Positions 9,047-17,983 of a DNA stretch of 64,000 nt are shown here, piece by piece (position 1 is the stretch's first letter; each line of letters starts with the position of its first letter). The stretch is taken from NCBI RefSeq assembly GCF_019645835.1, contig NZ_CP080998.1:2418001-2482000 (forward strand), in the 5' to 3' direction. A model generated the notes under the pieces. It searched no databases. It was not told the origin of the DNA and saw only the letters and a list, made by a program, of their open reading frames with translations. Made by a program: the position numbers and the translations under genes. This stretch comes from Mycolicibacterium holsaticum DSM 44478 = JCM 12374 (GTDB lineage: Bacteria > Actinomycetota > Actinomycetes > Mycobacteriales > Mycobacteriaceae).

Positions 9047-10685
9047 GCTGCCGCGATGGCGCGCACGGGGCAAGCGGTTCGGCCAGGCGGTGGTCGCCCG
9101 GCTGCCCCAGCTGTCGGTCACGATCGTCGCGGGCCTGCTGTTGTGCGTGAGCTTCCCGCCGTTCGGGTGGTGGTATCTGGCGGTCGTCGCGTTCGGGGCG
9201 CTGGCATGGGTGTTGACCCGCGAAACCACCACGATCGCAGGCGGATTCGGGTACGGGTTCATCTTCGGGGCGGTCTTCTACCTGCCGCTGCTGCCGTGGA
9301 TCAGCGGGCTGGTCGGCGTGGTTCCGTGGATCGCGCTGTCGCTGGTCGAGGCGCTGTTTCCCGCGTTGTTCGGTGCGCTGGCGGTGGTCGTCCGGCGCGT
9401 TCCGGGCTGGCCGCTGTGGTTCGCCGGCTTGTGGGCGGCCCAGGAGTGGCTGAAGTGCACCGTGCCGTTCGGCGGATTTCCCTGGGGTGTCGTGGCTTTC
9501 AGCCAGACCGAGGCGCCGCTGTTGCCGCTGGCGCGGATCGGCGGGGCGCCGCTGCTGTCCTTCGCGGTGGTGTTGGCCGGATTCAGTTTCGCCGCACTCA
9601 TTTTCGAGGTCGTGCGGTGGTGGCGGCACGATGAGGCGCAGAAGGCGGGTCCGCCTGCCGTCGTCCTGCCCGGGGTGTGCATCACCGTCGTGCTGCTGGG
9701 CACCGCGCTGGCCGCACCGCAGGTTCGCCAGTCCGCTGCGGGCGCAGACGAACACCAGCCCGTGACCGTCGCCGTCGTGCAGGGCAATGTGCCGCGCCTG
9801 GGGCTGGATTTCAACGCCCAGCGCCGCGCCGTGCTGGACAACCACGTGCGTGAAACGATGCGGCTGGCCGACGACGTGCGCGCCGGGCGGGCACCGCAGC
9901 CGATGTTCGTCGTGTGGCCGGAGAATTCCTCGGATATCGACCCGCTGAAGAACCCGGACGCCAACGAGCTGATCTCCAGGGCCGCAGCGGCCGTCGACGC
10001 GCCGATCCTGGTCGGCGGCGTGGTGGCCGCGCCCGGCTACCGGCCCGACAACCCGGAGTCGACGAACTCGGTGATCGTGTGGAACCCCGGCAGCGGCCCC
10101 GGGGACCGCCACGACAAGAAGATCGTGCAGCCGTTCGGCGAGTACCTGCCGTGGCGGAGCTTTTTCAGCAAGCTGTCGCCGTACGCCGACCGGGCGGGCT
10201 ATTTCATCCCCGGCGACGGCGACGGGGTGGTGAAGGCCGCAGGCGTTCCGGTCGGCGTCACCACCTGCTGGGAGGTCATCTTCGACCGTGCGCCGCGCGA
10301 ATCGGTGCGCAACGGCGCCCAGCTGCTGGCCGTGCCCACCAACAACGCCACGTTCGACGAGGCGATGAGCCGACAGCAGCTGGCCTTCGCCCATCTGCGC
10401 GCGGTCGAGCACGACCGCTACACGCTGGTCGCGGGCACCACCGGGATCAGCGCCGTCATCGCCCCCGACGGCCGCGAACTGGCCCGCACCGAGTTCTTTG
10501 AACCCGCCTACCTCGACACCGCGGTACGGCTGAAAACGCAGCTCACGGTCGCAACACGGTGGGCGCCGGTGATCGAGGGCCTGCTCATCGCCGTCGGCGT
10601 CGGCGGTCTGATCACCGCAATGCTGCACAATTGGAAGTTTGCGCGTCGTCGATCCAGTGGCGACCAAGAAAGAGGAGCCTCATGA
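9039..10685 (+). CDS. lnt: apolipoprotein N-acyltransferase Lnt
   Basis: 548 aa integral membrane enzyme that adds the third acyl chain to the N-terminal cysteine of lipoproteins. Several transmembrane segments occupy roughly residues 15-240, followed by a nitrilase-like domain with the triad Glu in VVWPENSSD, Lys in [14 protein letters not shown] and Cys in [11 protein letters not shown], and a final helix [16 protein letters not shown]. Start: ATG at 9039 (8-base overlap with the amidohydrolase) or GTG at 9027, which has GACGG upstream. The stop overlaps the ppm1 ATG (ATGA). In M. tuberculosis this domain is fused to Ppm1 (Rv2051c); here it is a separate protein, as in M. smegmatis. Confidence 0.96.
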   Translation: MVELPRWRARGKRFGQAVVARLPQLSVTIVAGLLLCVSFPPFGWWYLAVVAFGALAWVLTRETTTIAGGFGYGFIFGAVFYLPLLPWISGLVGVVPWIALSLVEALFPALFGALAVVVRRVPGWPLWFAGLWAAQEWLKCTVPFGGFPWGVVAFSQTEAPLLPLARIGGAPLLSFAVVLAGFSFAALIFEVVRWWRHDEAQKAGPPAVVLPGVCITVVLLGTALAAPQVRQSAAGADEHQPVTVAVVQGNVPRLGLDFNAQRRAVLDNHVRETMRLADDVRAGRAPQPMFVVWPENSSDIDPLKNPDANELISRAAAAVDAPILVGGVVAAPGYRPDNPESTNSVIVWNPGSGPGDRHDKKIVQPFGEYLPWRSFFSKLSPYADRAGYFIPGDGDGVVKAAGVPVGVTTCWEVIFDRAPRESVRNGAQLLAVPTNNATFDEAMSRQQLAFAHLRAVEHDRYTLVAGTTGISAVIAPDGRELARTEFFEPAYLDTAVRLKTQLTVATRWAPVIEGLLIAVGVGGLITAMLHNWKFARRRSSGDQERGAS

Positions 10686-11458
10686 CGACGGGCCGCGACC
10701 CGGGGGAACGTCCAAGCCAGCGCACGCTGGTCATCATCCCCACCTACAACGAGCGGGAGAACCTGCCGCTGATCGCCGGGCGCGTGAAGGACGCGTGCCC
10801 CGACGTGCACATCCTGATCGTCGACGACGGCAGCCCCGACGGCACCGGCGACCTGGCCGACGAGTTGGCGCTGGCCGATCCCGACCGCGTGCACGTCATG
10901 CACCGCAACGCCAAAGGCGGGCTGGGAGCGGCCTACCTGGCCGGGTTCGAGTGGGGGCTGGGTCGCGAGTACTCGGTGCTGGTCGAGATGGACGCCGACG
11001 GCAGCCACCCGCCCGAACAACTGCACCGCCTGCTCGACGCCGTCGACGCCGGGGCCGATCTGGCGATCGGCTCGCGCTATGTGGCCGGGGGAGAGGTGCG
11101 CAACTGGCCCAAGCGCCGGATGGTGCTCTCCCGCACCGCCAACGGCTACTCGCGCATCCTGCTCGGCGTCGACATCCATGACATCACCGCCGGCTACCGC
11201 GCCTATCGGCGTGAGGTGCTGGAGAAGATCGACCTGACCGCCGTCGACTCGAAGGGTTACTGCTTCCAGATCGACCTGACCTGGCGCACCATCAACAACG
11301 GCTTCGTCGTGGTCGAGGTGCCGATCACCTTCACCGAACGTGAATTCGGGCAATCCAAGATGAGCGGATCCAACATCCGCGAAGCCCTGTTCAAGGTCGC
11401 GGAATGGGGTATCCGCGGGCGCTTGGATCGCGCCCGCGGAGTAGGCGTCACCCGCTAG
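10682..11458 (+). CDS. ppm1: polyprenol-phosphate mannose synthase Ppm1
   Basis: 258 aa family-2 glycosyltransferase that makes polyprenyl-phosphate-mannose, the donor for lipomannan, LAM and protein mannosylation at the cytoplasmic membrane. Motifs: [23 protein letters not shown], the DxD-type [24 protein letters not shown] and the late [11 protein letters not shown] block. No C-terminal membrane helices, so it probably relies on contact with Lnt for membrane location, as shown for the M. smegmatis pair. The ATG is preceded by AAGAGGAG and overlaps the lnt stop by 4 bases. Its TAG is immediately followed by the converging rbpA stop. Confidence 0.96.
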   Translation: MTTGRDPGERPSQRTLVIIPTYNERENLPLIAGRVKDACPDVHILIVDDGSPDGTGDLADELALADPDRVHVMHRNAKGGLGAAYLAGFEWGLGREYSVLVEMDADGSHPPEQLHRLLDAVDAGADLAIGSRYVAGGEVRNWPKRRMVLSRTANGYSRILLGVDIHDITAGYRAYRREVLEKIDLTAVDSKGYCFQIDLTWRTINNGFVVVEVPITFTEREFGQSKMSGSNIREALFKVAEWGIRGRLDRARGVGVTR

Positions 11459-11797
11459 CTAGTTGCCGCGGCGGCGCGCCTTGATGATGTCCATGCGCTC
11501 CTTGAGCAGTTCCTCGAGTTCCTCGATGGACCGGCGCTCGAGCAGCATGTCCCAGTGGGTCCGCGGCGGTTTGGTCTTCTTCGGCTCGGGCGCGTCGCCT
11601 TCGATCAGCGTGCCCTCCATGCCGTTGCGGCACAGCCAGGTGTGGGGGATCTCGGCGTCGTCGGCGAACGGGACGTCGAACTCCTCACCGTTGTCGGTGC
11701 GGTACCGGGCGACCTGACGCGGCGCCAAGTCGTGGTTGCGGTCGGTCTCGTAGCTCACGGCTCCGAGGCGACTGCCTCTCAAGACACGATCAGCCAT
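11459..11797 (-). CDS. rbpA: RNA polymerase-binding protein RbpA
   Basis: 112 aa, the usual size for this actinobacterial RNA polymerase cofactor that binds SigA/SigB holoenzyme and stabilises the open complex. The conserved core MADRVLRGSRLGAVSYE is intact, followed by the zinc-site-like barrel (EFDVPFADDAEIPHTWLCRNG) and the sigma-interacting C-terminal helix region (THWDMLLERRSIEELEELLKER). ATG 11797 is chosen over GTG 11806 because GAGGAG precedes it at 8 bases. Promoter described separately at 11836-11864. The gene ends flush against the end of ppm1, so both transcripts must run into each other unless terminated inside coding sequence. Confidence 0.98.
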   Translation of the reverse strand: MADRVLRGSRLGAVSYETDRNHDLAPRQVARYRTDNGEEFDVPFADDAEIPHTWLCRNGMEGTLIEGDAPEPKKTKPPRTHWDMLLERRSIEELEELLKERMDIIKARRRGN

Positions 11798-11835
11798 CGT
11801 CAACACTCCTCAATAAGCCCTGTTTGTCCGGATAG

Positions 11836-11864
11836 ACAACGCAGCACGACGCCACGTAGTTCCC
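11836..11864 (-). promoter_or_regulatory. SigH/SigR-type promoter of rbpA
   Basis: On the minus strand: GGGAAC at 11864-11859, 17 bases, then CGTTGT at 11841-11836. Counted as GGAAC-N18-GTT this fits the thiol-stress sigma consensus (Streptomyces SigR GGAAT-N18-GTT, mycobacterial SigH GGAA/GTT). The predicted start near 11826 leaves a leader of about 30 bases that contains GAGGAG. rbpA is a known SigR target in Streptomyces, which makes the match more credible. Confidence 0.6.
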
Positions 11865-11921
11865 GACTCGACCGCTGATGATACCGGGATTGGTCCGTGT
11901 CTACGTTTACAGTCAGGTTCC

Positions 11922-12251
11922 GTGGCACGGCGTTTACGTCCCCAATCCTGTCGCTGGTGCGGCCGCGAAGTCGCTGATGCCGGGCTGGGCAGGCGACGAC
12001 AGTACTGCCGGCAGTCCTGCCGACAGCGCGCCTACGAACAACGCACGCTGGTCAAGGGCACCACGCTGGCACCCGACGCGGTGGTCCTCACCGCCGAGGA
12101 GGCCGCCCAACTCGCCGACCGCGTGTATGAGGTCAGGTGCGCCGCCGAGGACGTCGCGACCGCCGTCGACGAGGGCGCCGACGCCGACGAACTGCGCGCG
12201 CTTTGCGATGCGCTGATGAAGGCCGCCAAGGCGGCCGACGGCTGGCGCTGA
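11922..12251 (+). CDS. small zinc-ribbon-like protein (109 aa)
   Basis: Conserved mycobacterial small protein next to rbpA; no characterised function known to me. Four cysteines at about residues 10, 13, 29 and 33 (CRWCG and YCRQSCRQR) suggest a treble-clef/zinc-ribbon with a very basic loop, the type that binds nucleic acid or polymerase. The C-terminal two thirds (LTAEEAAQLADRVYEVRCAAEDVATAVDEGADADELRALCDAL) is helical and acidic. Starts GTG 11922; a TACAGT hexamer at 11908-11913 would place the transcript start close to the GTG, so the message may be leaderless. Divergent from rbpA with a shared 124-base control region. Confidence 0.75.
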   Translation: MARRLRPQSCRWCGREVADAGLGRRRQYCRQSCRQRAYEQRTLVKGTTLAPDAVVLTAEEAAQLADRVYEVRCAAEDVATAVDEGADADELRALCDALMKAAKAADGWR

Positions 12252-12332
12252 GGGCCCGGCGGGCGTGCTACGCCGCCACGTTGTCGGCGGGGACGCCGGC
12301 CGCGTTCAGGTGTTCACGTTCGGCCGCCACGG

Positions 12333-13004
12333 TCAGCAGCTGAACATCTCGCCGATCTGCGGCGGCGCGGTGGCCGGTTTCAGGCAGCCGAACGGTTCGA
12401 CGCCGGCGTCGCTCAACCGGATCGCCGACCGGTGCGCGTAGTTGACGCAGAACAGGCCGGCGGTGTCGGCGCGGCACCGGTAGTCGCCGAACGCCAGCAC
12501 CTGACCGTAGGGCAGTTCCGGGCCCACCCCGGCGGTGAAGCGTCCCGGGTCGCCGTGCACGGAGCCCACGGTCACGGTCGTGCCGTCATAGTCGACCCAG
12601 CCGCCCTTCCATTCGCCGTACACGTCCGCGGGCCGCGGCGGCGGGTCGGCCAGATCGACCAGGCAGGCCAGCGCACCGTCGCTGTTCGTGGCGTCGGTCA
12701 TGCACTGCGAAGTGCTCGACGGGGTCCGGAACGCGACGTCGTCGCCGAGCTGGTTGGTGGCGCCGTCGCGGAACGCCACGTGGTACTGGTCTGCGTCGGC
12801 CGGGACGCCCGCCTCGATCCAGGCGATGACGTCGGCGACCGCCGCGCCCGCCGCGGGCGGTTGGGCGGGTGCCGTGGTGGTGGTCGTCGGCGACGCCGTG
12901 GTGCTGCGGGGCGGGATCGGCTCGATCCGTTCGGCCTCGCCGCCCACCGACTGGGAACACCCAGCTAGCAGCAACAAGACCGCGACCAGCCCAGCCATTC
13001 GCAT
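12333..13004 (-). CDS. lppI: LppI-like lipoprotein
   Basis: 223 aa secreted lipoprotein. The signal peptide MRMAGLVAVLLLLAGC ends with the lipobox LAGC (Cys16), then a low-complexity Thr/Pro/Ala linker (about residues 30-52), then a domain with paired cysteines (QCMTD...LACLVD, DYRCRADTAGLFCVNY, FGCLKP...MFSC). The position between the rbpA/zinc-protein region and lipT is that of LppI (Rv2046) in M. tuberculosis, by recollection. Acyl modification would depend on Lgt, LspA and the Lnt encoded at 9039. Function unknown. Divergent from lipT, 73 bases apart. Confidence 0.82.
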   Translation of the reverse strand: MRMAGLVAVLLLLAGCSQSVGGEAERIEPIPPRSTTASPTTTTTAPAQPPAAGAAVADVIAWIEAGVPADADQYHVAFRDGATNQLGDDVAFRTPSSTSQCMTDATNSDGALACLVDLADPPPRPADVYGEWKGGWVDYDGTTVTVGSVHGDPGRFTAGVGPELPYGQVLAFGDYRCRADTAGLFCVNYAHRSAIRLSDAGVEPFGCLKPATAPPQIGEMFSC

Positions 13005-13077
13005 ACCGGCCAGGTTAGCGGGCCGACGCGGGACGCCCGGCCAGGCACGGCCGGGCAGGACCGTTCGCTACCGTCGA

Positions 13078-14589
13078 ATGATGCACGAACACACCGTCCG
13101 CGCAAAGATCGACGCCGGCACCATCGAGGGCTTCACCCGGGACGGAGTCAACCGGTGGCGGGGCATCCCCTACGCCCGCCCGCCGGTCGGGCCGCTGCGT
13201 CTGCGTGCGCCGCAGCCCGTCGAGCCGTGGCGCGGTGTGCGGTACTGCCACGGCTTCGGCAACTGCGCGCCCCAGCAGCGCATGTACACGATGCTGGCGC
13301 CGGGCAAATACCAGCCGATGAGCGAAGACTGCCTCACGCTCAACGTGGTCGCCCCCAAGAGGCCACCCGAGGCGCCGCTTCCGGTCATGGTGTTCATCCA
13401 CGGCGGCGGTTATTTCATGGGCAGTTCGGCGACCCCGATCTACGACGGCGCATCGCTGGTGCGCGGCGGATGCGTCTACGTCTCGGTCAACTACCGGCTG
13501 GGGGCGCTGGGATGCCTGGACCTGTCGGCGCTGTCCAACGACGAGTTCACCTTCGACGACAACCTGTACCTGCGCGATCTGGTGATGGCGCTGCGTTGGG
13601 TGCGCGCCAACATCGCGGTGTTCGGCGGTGACCCCGACAACGTGACGATCTTTGGGGAAAGCGCGGGCGCTCACGCCGTCGCCACCCTGCTGGCGGTTCC
13701 TGCAGCCGAAGGCCTTTTCAACCAAGCGATTTCGGAAAGTCCGGCGGCGGGCATGGTACGTACCGCGGACGTCGGCGCGCAATACGCCGAGAGGTTCGCG
13801 GCGTTGCTCGGCGCGCGGAAGGCTGACGGTGCCAATGCGGTGATGACCGCGCGCCCGGCCGAACTGGTGACGGCGTTCGACCAGCTCGTCAAACAAGGTC
13901 AACGGGAGATGCTCGGCGCGTTCGCGGCGGGCCCCACCAGCGGCGGTGACTACCTGCCGCTGGATCCGGTGGCGGCGATGCGCAGCGGCAAGGCCCACCG
14001 GGTGCCGCTGATCGTGGGCACCAACGCCGACGAGGCGCGGCTGTTCGGCCGGTTCCTCAAGCTGTTGCCGATGACCGAGCCGATGATCGAACGCCTGCTG
14101 TCACAAGCTGATCCCGCTGAGCGTGAACGCATCACCGCGGCCTACCCGGGATATCCCGACCCCAGGGCCTGTGCGCAGTTCGGCGGGGACTTCGCGTTCG
14201 GGGCGGCTGCGTGGCAGATCGCCGAAGCGCACAGCCGACACGCGGCCACGTACCTGTACCGCTACGACTACGCGCCGCGCACCCTGCGCTGGTCGGGGTT
14301 GGGCGCCACGCACGCCACCGAACTGCTGGCCGTGTTCGACGTCTACCGCAGCGGCATCGGCCGACTGCTCACCGCGGCCGCCGATCGTCGCACCGCGTTG
14401 CGGGTCAGCGACGACGTCCAGGGCAGGTGGCGCGCCTTCGCGCACTCGGGTGCGCCGAAGGCGGATTGGCCGGCGTACCGCGCCGAGGAGCGTGCGGTGA
14501 TGGTGTTCGATCGCCGCCCCCGCATCGAGTTCGACCCGCACGCCGCCCGCAGGCAGGCCTGGGAGGGCTTTTCCCTGGCCACCGGGTGA
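13078..14589 (+). CDS. lipT: carboxylesterase/lipase LipT
   Basis: 503 aa type-B carboxylesterase, alpha/beta hydrolase fold. Family landmarks: the oxyanion loop VFIHGGGYFMGSS, EDCLTLNV, nucleophile elbow FGESAGAHAVA, the acidic residue region GTNADEARLFG and the catalytic histidine in LGATHATELLAVF. No signal peptide. Start: ATG ATG at 13078-13083; either could be used and neither has a strong ribosome site. Corresponds in position to Rv2045c (lipT). Likely hydrolyses short- to medium-chain esters; the substrate is not predictable here. Confidence 0.93.
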   Translation: MMHEHTVRAKIDAGTIEGFTRDGVNRWRGIPYARPPVGPLRLRAPQPVEPWRGVRYCHGFGNCAPQQRMYTMLAPGKYQPMSEDCLTLNVVAPKRPPEAPLPVMVFIHGGGYFMGSSATPIYDGASLVRGGCVYVSVNYRLGALGCLDLSALSNDEFTFDDNLYLRDLVMALRWVRANIAVFGGDPDNVTIFGESAGAHAVATLLAVPAAEGLFNQAISESPAAGMVRTADVGAQYAERFAALLGARKADGANAVMTARPAELVTAFDQLVKQGQREMLGAFAAGPTSGGDYLPLDPVAAMRSGKAHRVPLIVGTNADEARLFGRFLKLLPMTEPMIERLLSQADPAERERITAAYPGYPDPRACAQFGGDFAFGAAAWQIAEAHSRHAATYLYRYDYAPRTLRWSGLGATHATELLAVFDVYRSGIGRLLTAAADRRTALRVSDDVQGRWRAFAHSGAPKADWPAYRAEERAVMVFDRRPRIEFDPHAARRQAWEGFSLATG

Positions 14590-14659
14590 ATCGGCACGCG
14601 CCGAAAGGCGTGTTGACACCCGTCAAGCTTGTGATTCAGCCCACTGCTAGGTTGCCAGT

Positions 14660-16660
14660 GTGCATCCTCCGCAGAACGCTGTCATCGAACGTCCCACGGA
14701 TCTGAGCGCCGACTGGCTGACCGATGCCCTCGGCGCAGCAACCGTCACCGGTTTCGCCACCGAACGCATCGGCACCGGCCAGATGAGCGAGTGCTACCGC
14801 GTGACGCTGACGTACGCCGACGCCGAGGCCGGACCGCCGTCGGTGGTGTTGAAGGTCGCCGCCACCGACGCCGCCAGCCGACAGACCGGCCTGGCGCTGG
14901 GACTCTACGAACGCGAGGTGCGGTTCTACACCGACATCGCGCCGCGCATCGGCGGACCGGTGGCACCGTGCTATTCCGCTGGCTACGACAGCGAGACCGG
15001 GGCCTTTCACCTGCTGCTGGGTGACGCGGCGCCGGCCACCGTCGGCGACGAGATCCGTGGTGCCACAACGGATCAGGCACTGCTGGCGCTTGCCGAGCTG
15101 GGCCGGGTGCACGCCCCGTTGCTCGGTGACACGGCGGCCGCCCAGGCCGACTGGCTCAACCGCGAGGCACCCATCAACCAGGCGCTGATCGGCCAGCTCT
15201 ACGCTGGGTTCGCCGAGCGTTACGCCGACCAGATCACCGACGAACAACGCGAGGTCTGCCAGCGGCTGATCGGCAGCTTCGACGCCTACCTCGCCGCAGA
15301 ATCCGACCCGCAGCGCGCGATGGGCCTGGTCCACGGCGACTACCGGCTTGACAACATGCTCTTCGGTGAACGAGGCGCCGATCGCGCGGTGACCGTGGTG
15401 GACTGGCAGACGGTGACGTGGGGGCCCGCGCTGACCGATGTCGCGTATTTCCTGGGCTGCGCGCTGCCGGTGCAGGACCGTCGCGATCACTACGACGCGC
15501 TGCTGCGGGCCTACCACGAAGCGCTCGGCCCCGACGCGCCGCTGACCCTCGACGACGTCCGCGAGGGGGTGCGCAGGCAGAGCTTCTTCGGGGTGGTCAT
15601 GGCGATCGTGTCCTCGATGCTGGTCGAGCGCACCGCGCGGGGCGATCAGATGTTCATGACGATGTTGCAACGGCATTGCCAGCACGTACTGGACACCGGC
15701 GCGCTGGCCATCTTGCCGGATCCCGTTGCGCTCGAACCGTTGCGGCCCGACGCCGCCGACGAGGGCGCCCATCCGGCCGGCCCCGAGGACCTGTGGAACG
15801 AGAGCTGGTATTTCGACTTCGTCGATCCGGCACAGCGGATCGGCGGCTGGATCCGGCTGGGCCTGGTTCCGAACCAGAACGTCGCGTGGGTCAACGGGCT
15901 GGTGTGCGGACCCGACATGCCCACGATCGCGATCGTCGACTTCGAGGCCCCGCTGCCCGATGATCCGATGCGGACGCGCTGCGACGCAGGGGATCTCACC
16001 ATGGAGATCACCGAAGCGCTGCAGTCCTACCGGGTGACGCTGCGCGGGTCGGGGCAGGCCTACGACGATCCGGCCGCATTGCTGCGTGGCGAGTCGGGCC
16101 GGCCTGCCGAGTTGACGATGGACCTCGTGTTCGGCAGCCAGGGCGTGCCCTACCAGTATCGGATCACCCCGCGATACGAGATCCCGTGCACGGTGTCGGG
16201 CACCGTCACCGCCGACGGCCAGAGCTACCAACTGGATTCGGTACCAGGACAGCGCGACCATTCGTGGGGGGTCCGCGACTGGTGGGCCATGGAGTGGGTG
16301 TGGAGCGCATTGCACCTCGAGGACGGCACGCATCTGCACGGCGTCGACGTCCGGATCCCGGGCGCACCGCCAGTGGGCATCGGCTATATCCAGAAGGCGG
16401 GCGCGGAGTTCATCGAACTGCAGACGGTGACAGCCCGAGAAGAGTTCGCCGACAACGGGTTACCGCTGCAGACGACACTCACGCTGGCACCTGGCGACGT
16501 CACCGCGACCGTCGACATCCATGGACACGCGCCGGTGCTGCTGACGTCGCCCGAGGGCCGGCTCAGCCACTTCCCGCGGGCGTGGGTGACGGTCACCACC
16601 GCCGACGGCCGCACCGGCGTCGGCTGGGTGGAATGGAACCGCAACCAGCCGCCGTCCTGA
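14660..16660 (+). CDS. fusion of aminoglycoside-phosphotransferase-like kinase and lipocalin/AttH-like domain
   Basis: 666 aa two-domain protein. Residues about 1-360 form an APH/ecdysteroid-kinase-like fold: GTGQMSECYRV loop, PSVVLKVA, the Brenner catalytic motif LVHGDYRLDNMLF and the metal-binding aspartate in VTVVDWQTVTWGPALTDVAYF. Residues about 375-666 resemble the DUF7064/7065 or AttH-type beta-barrel domain (NESWYFDFVDPAQRIGGW, PGQRDHSWGVRDWW). APH-type kinases in mycobacteria often act on sterol or lipid-like hydroxyls; a beta-barrel binding a hydrophobic ligand would suit a kinase-plus-carrier arrangement, but that is inference. GTG start at 14660, 70 bases after lipT. Confidence 0.82.
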   Translation: MHPPQNAVIERPTDLSADWLTDALGAATVTGFATERIGTGQMSECYRVTLTYADAEAGPPSVVLKVAATDAASRQTGLALGLYEREVRFYTDIAPRIGGPVAPCYSAGYDSETGAFHLLLGDAAPATVGDEIRGATTDQALLALAELGRVHAPLLGDTAAAQADWLNREAPINQALIGQLYAGFAERYADQITDEQREVCQRLIGSFDAYLAAESDPQRAMGLVHGDYRLDNMLFGERGADRAVTVVDWQTVTWGPALTDVAYFLGCALPVQDRRDHYDALLRAYHEALGPDAPLTLDDVREGVRRQSFFGVVMAIVSSMLVERTARGDQMFMTMLQRHCQHVLDTGALAILPDPVALEPLRPDAADEGAHPAGPEDLWNESWYFDFVDPAQRIGGWIRLGLVPNQNVAWVNGLVCGPDMPTIAIVDFEAPLPDDPMRTRCDAGDLTMEITEALQSYRVTLRGSGQAYDDPAALLRGESGRPAELTMDLVFGSQGVPYQYRITPRYEIPCTVSGTVTADGQSYQLDSVPGQRDHSWGVRDWWAMEWVWSALHLEDGTHLHGVDVRIPGAPPVGIGYIQKAGAEFIELQTVTAREEFADNGLPLQTTLTLAPGDVTATVDIHGHAPVLLTSPEGRLSHFPRAWVTVTTADGRTGVGWVEWNRNQPPS

Positions 16661-16682
16661 TTCCCGCGAGCGTGCGTCGACG

Positions 16683-17009
16683 TCACCGCGGCGCATACAT
16701 GATGACGCCGACCCCGAGCAGGCACATCGTCGCCCCGGCGATGTCCCACCGGTCCGGCCGGAAGCCGTCGGCGATCATTCCCCACGCCAGCGATCCAGCC
16801 ACGAAGACGCCGCCGTATGCGGCGAGCACCCTGCCGAAGTTGGCGTCGGGCTGAAACGCCGCGACGAACCCGTAGGCACCCAGCGCTATGACCCCGACAC
16901 CGATCCACAGCCAACCGCGATGTTCGCGGAATCCTTGCCACACCAACCAGGCGCCGCCGATCTCCAACACCGCGGCGAGCGCGAACAACAGCATCGACTT
17001 GAGCACCAT
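16683..17009 (-). CDS. YnfA/UPF0060 family membrane protein
   Basis: 108 aa with four predicted membrane helices ([75 protein letters not shown]) and the family-typical [17 protein letters not shown] block. UPF0060 proteins resemble small multidrug-resistance efflux pumps. ATG at 17009 is chosen for the GAGAG eight bases upstream; an earlier in-frame start would add a non-conserved basic tail. Monocistronic, tail-to-tail with the kinase fusion. Confidence 0.92.
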   Translation of the reverse strand: MVLKSMLLFALAAVLEIGGAWLVWQGFREHRGWLWIGVGVIALGAYGFVAAFQPDANFGRVLAAYGGVFVAGSLAWGMIADGFRPDRWDIAGATMCLLGVGVIMYAPR

Positions 17010-17093
17010 CACATCTCTCAGCGTGCCGTGACCGTGCGCAAACTCGGGCCAAATGGCGGCGTGTCGCCCTCTGACACGCACGCTCGCGCCCGA

Positions 17094-17975
17094 TTAGTGG
17101 GCCGAGTCGTTGTCGAGGTCGTCGCGATTGAGGCCCATCGGCGTCGCGGCGGGCAGATCACCACCGGCCACCACTGTTCGGGTGATCGGGGTCAACGCCT
17201 GAAAGAGCGTTTCGATCTCGTCGTCGGCCAACGCGTCGAGCGCGGACAGTGCCAGCCGGTCGGTGGCGTCCTCGATGTGGGCCTTGAGTTCGCCCCCGGC
17301 CGCGGTCAGTTCGCCGCCGTCGAGCAGTCCGCGCTGGGCCAACCGGTCGCTGTACAGCTGCCACTGCTCATCGTCGTAGTCGCGGCTGCGCATGATCATC
17401 TCCTTGGGCACCCGGCCCGCTGCCGCGTGCAGGACGTTGGCCTCGCGCCCGGAGATCCCGTTGGTCGCCAGCACGGCGACGTGGCCGTCGCCGCGTTGTT
17501 CACGCAGCAGCGTGGTGGCATGCCACAGCTTGGCCAGCGGTTCCTCGGGCCAGTCCAACGCCACGTTGGCGGCGTACAACGGCCGCCCGTCCAGCGGAGC
17601 GCTGCGCGCGGCCTTGGCGGCGAGGTCGGCGGCGCGTCGCACCCGCTCGTCGTCGCCGCCCACGCCGTACCGGCCCAGCGCCGCCACCGCTGACTCCAGC
17701 CGGACGCGCAGCGCGTCGGCGGGGCTGATGATGTCCCAGGCCGCCGGAAGGGCCTTGGCCACCCGATGCGGCGCGAAGTTGTAGAACACCGCGGTCACCA
17801 CTTCTGCCGGTACCACCCCCAACGGCGCCGAGCGGGCCGCGAAGTAGCCCATCCAGAAGCCTTTGAGGCCAAGCCCATCGAGCGCCGCACGGACCTCGGG
17901 GGCAAAGTATGTGGCGGCGTGTACGGGTTCGATGCGATCGAAGAAGCGCCGCGCCAGTTTCGGTTCCCTGTCCAC
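17094..17975 (-). CDS. SCO6745/SalK-like helix-turn-helix family protein
   Basis: 293 aa helical protein of the actinobacterial SCO6745 family. Recognisable: an N-terminal EPVHAATYFAPEVRAALDGLGLKGFWMGYFAARSAP block and a middle/C-terminal MarR-like winged-helix region (LLDGGELTAAGGELKAHIEDATDRLALSALDAL). Members are annotated as SalK-like but lack clear biochemical assignment. GTG start at 17975, eight bases after the stop of the FadR-type regulator, so it is probably cotranscribed with it; whether it takes part in gluconate control is unknown. Confidence 0.8.
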   Translation of the reverse strand: MDREPKLARRFFDRIEPVHAATYFAPEVRAALDGLGLKGFWMGYFAARSAPLGVVPAEVVTAVFYNFAPHRVAKALPAAWDIISPADALRVRLESAVAALGRYGVGGDDERVRRAADLAAKAARSAPLDGRPLYAANVALDWPEEPLAKLWHATTLLREQRGDGHVAVLATNGISGREANVLHAAAGRVPKEMIMRSRDYDDEQWQLYSDRLAQRGLLDGGELTAAGGELKAHIEDATDRLALSALDALADDEIETLFQALTPITRTVVAGGDLPAATPMGLNRDDLDNDSAH

Positions 17976-17983
17976 CTTGGCAG

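Noticed and set aside
9018..10667. 549-codon minus-strand frame over lnt
   Set aside because: Antisense of lnt, low-complexity charged translation with no domain.
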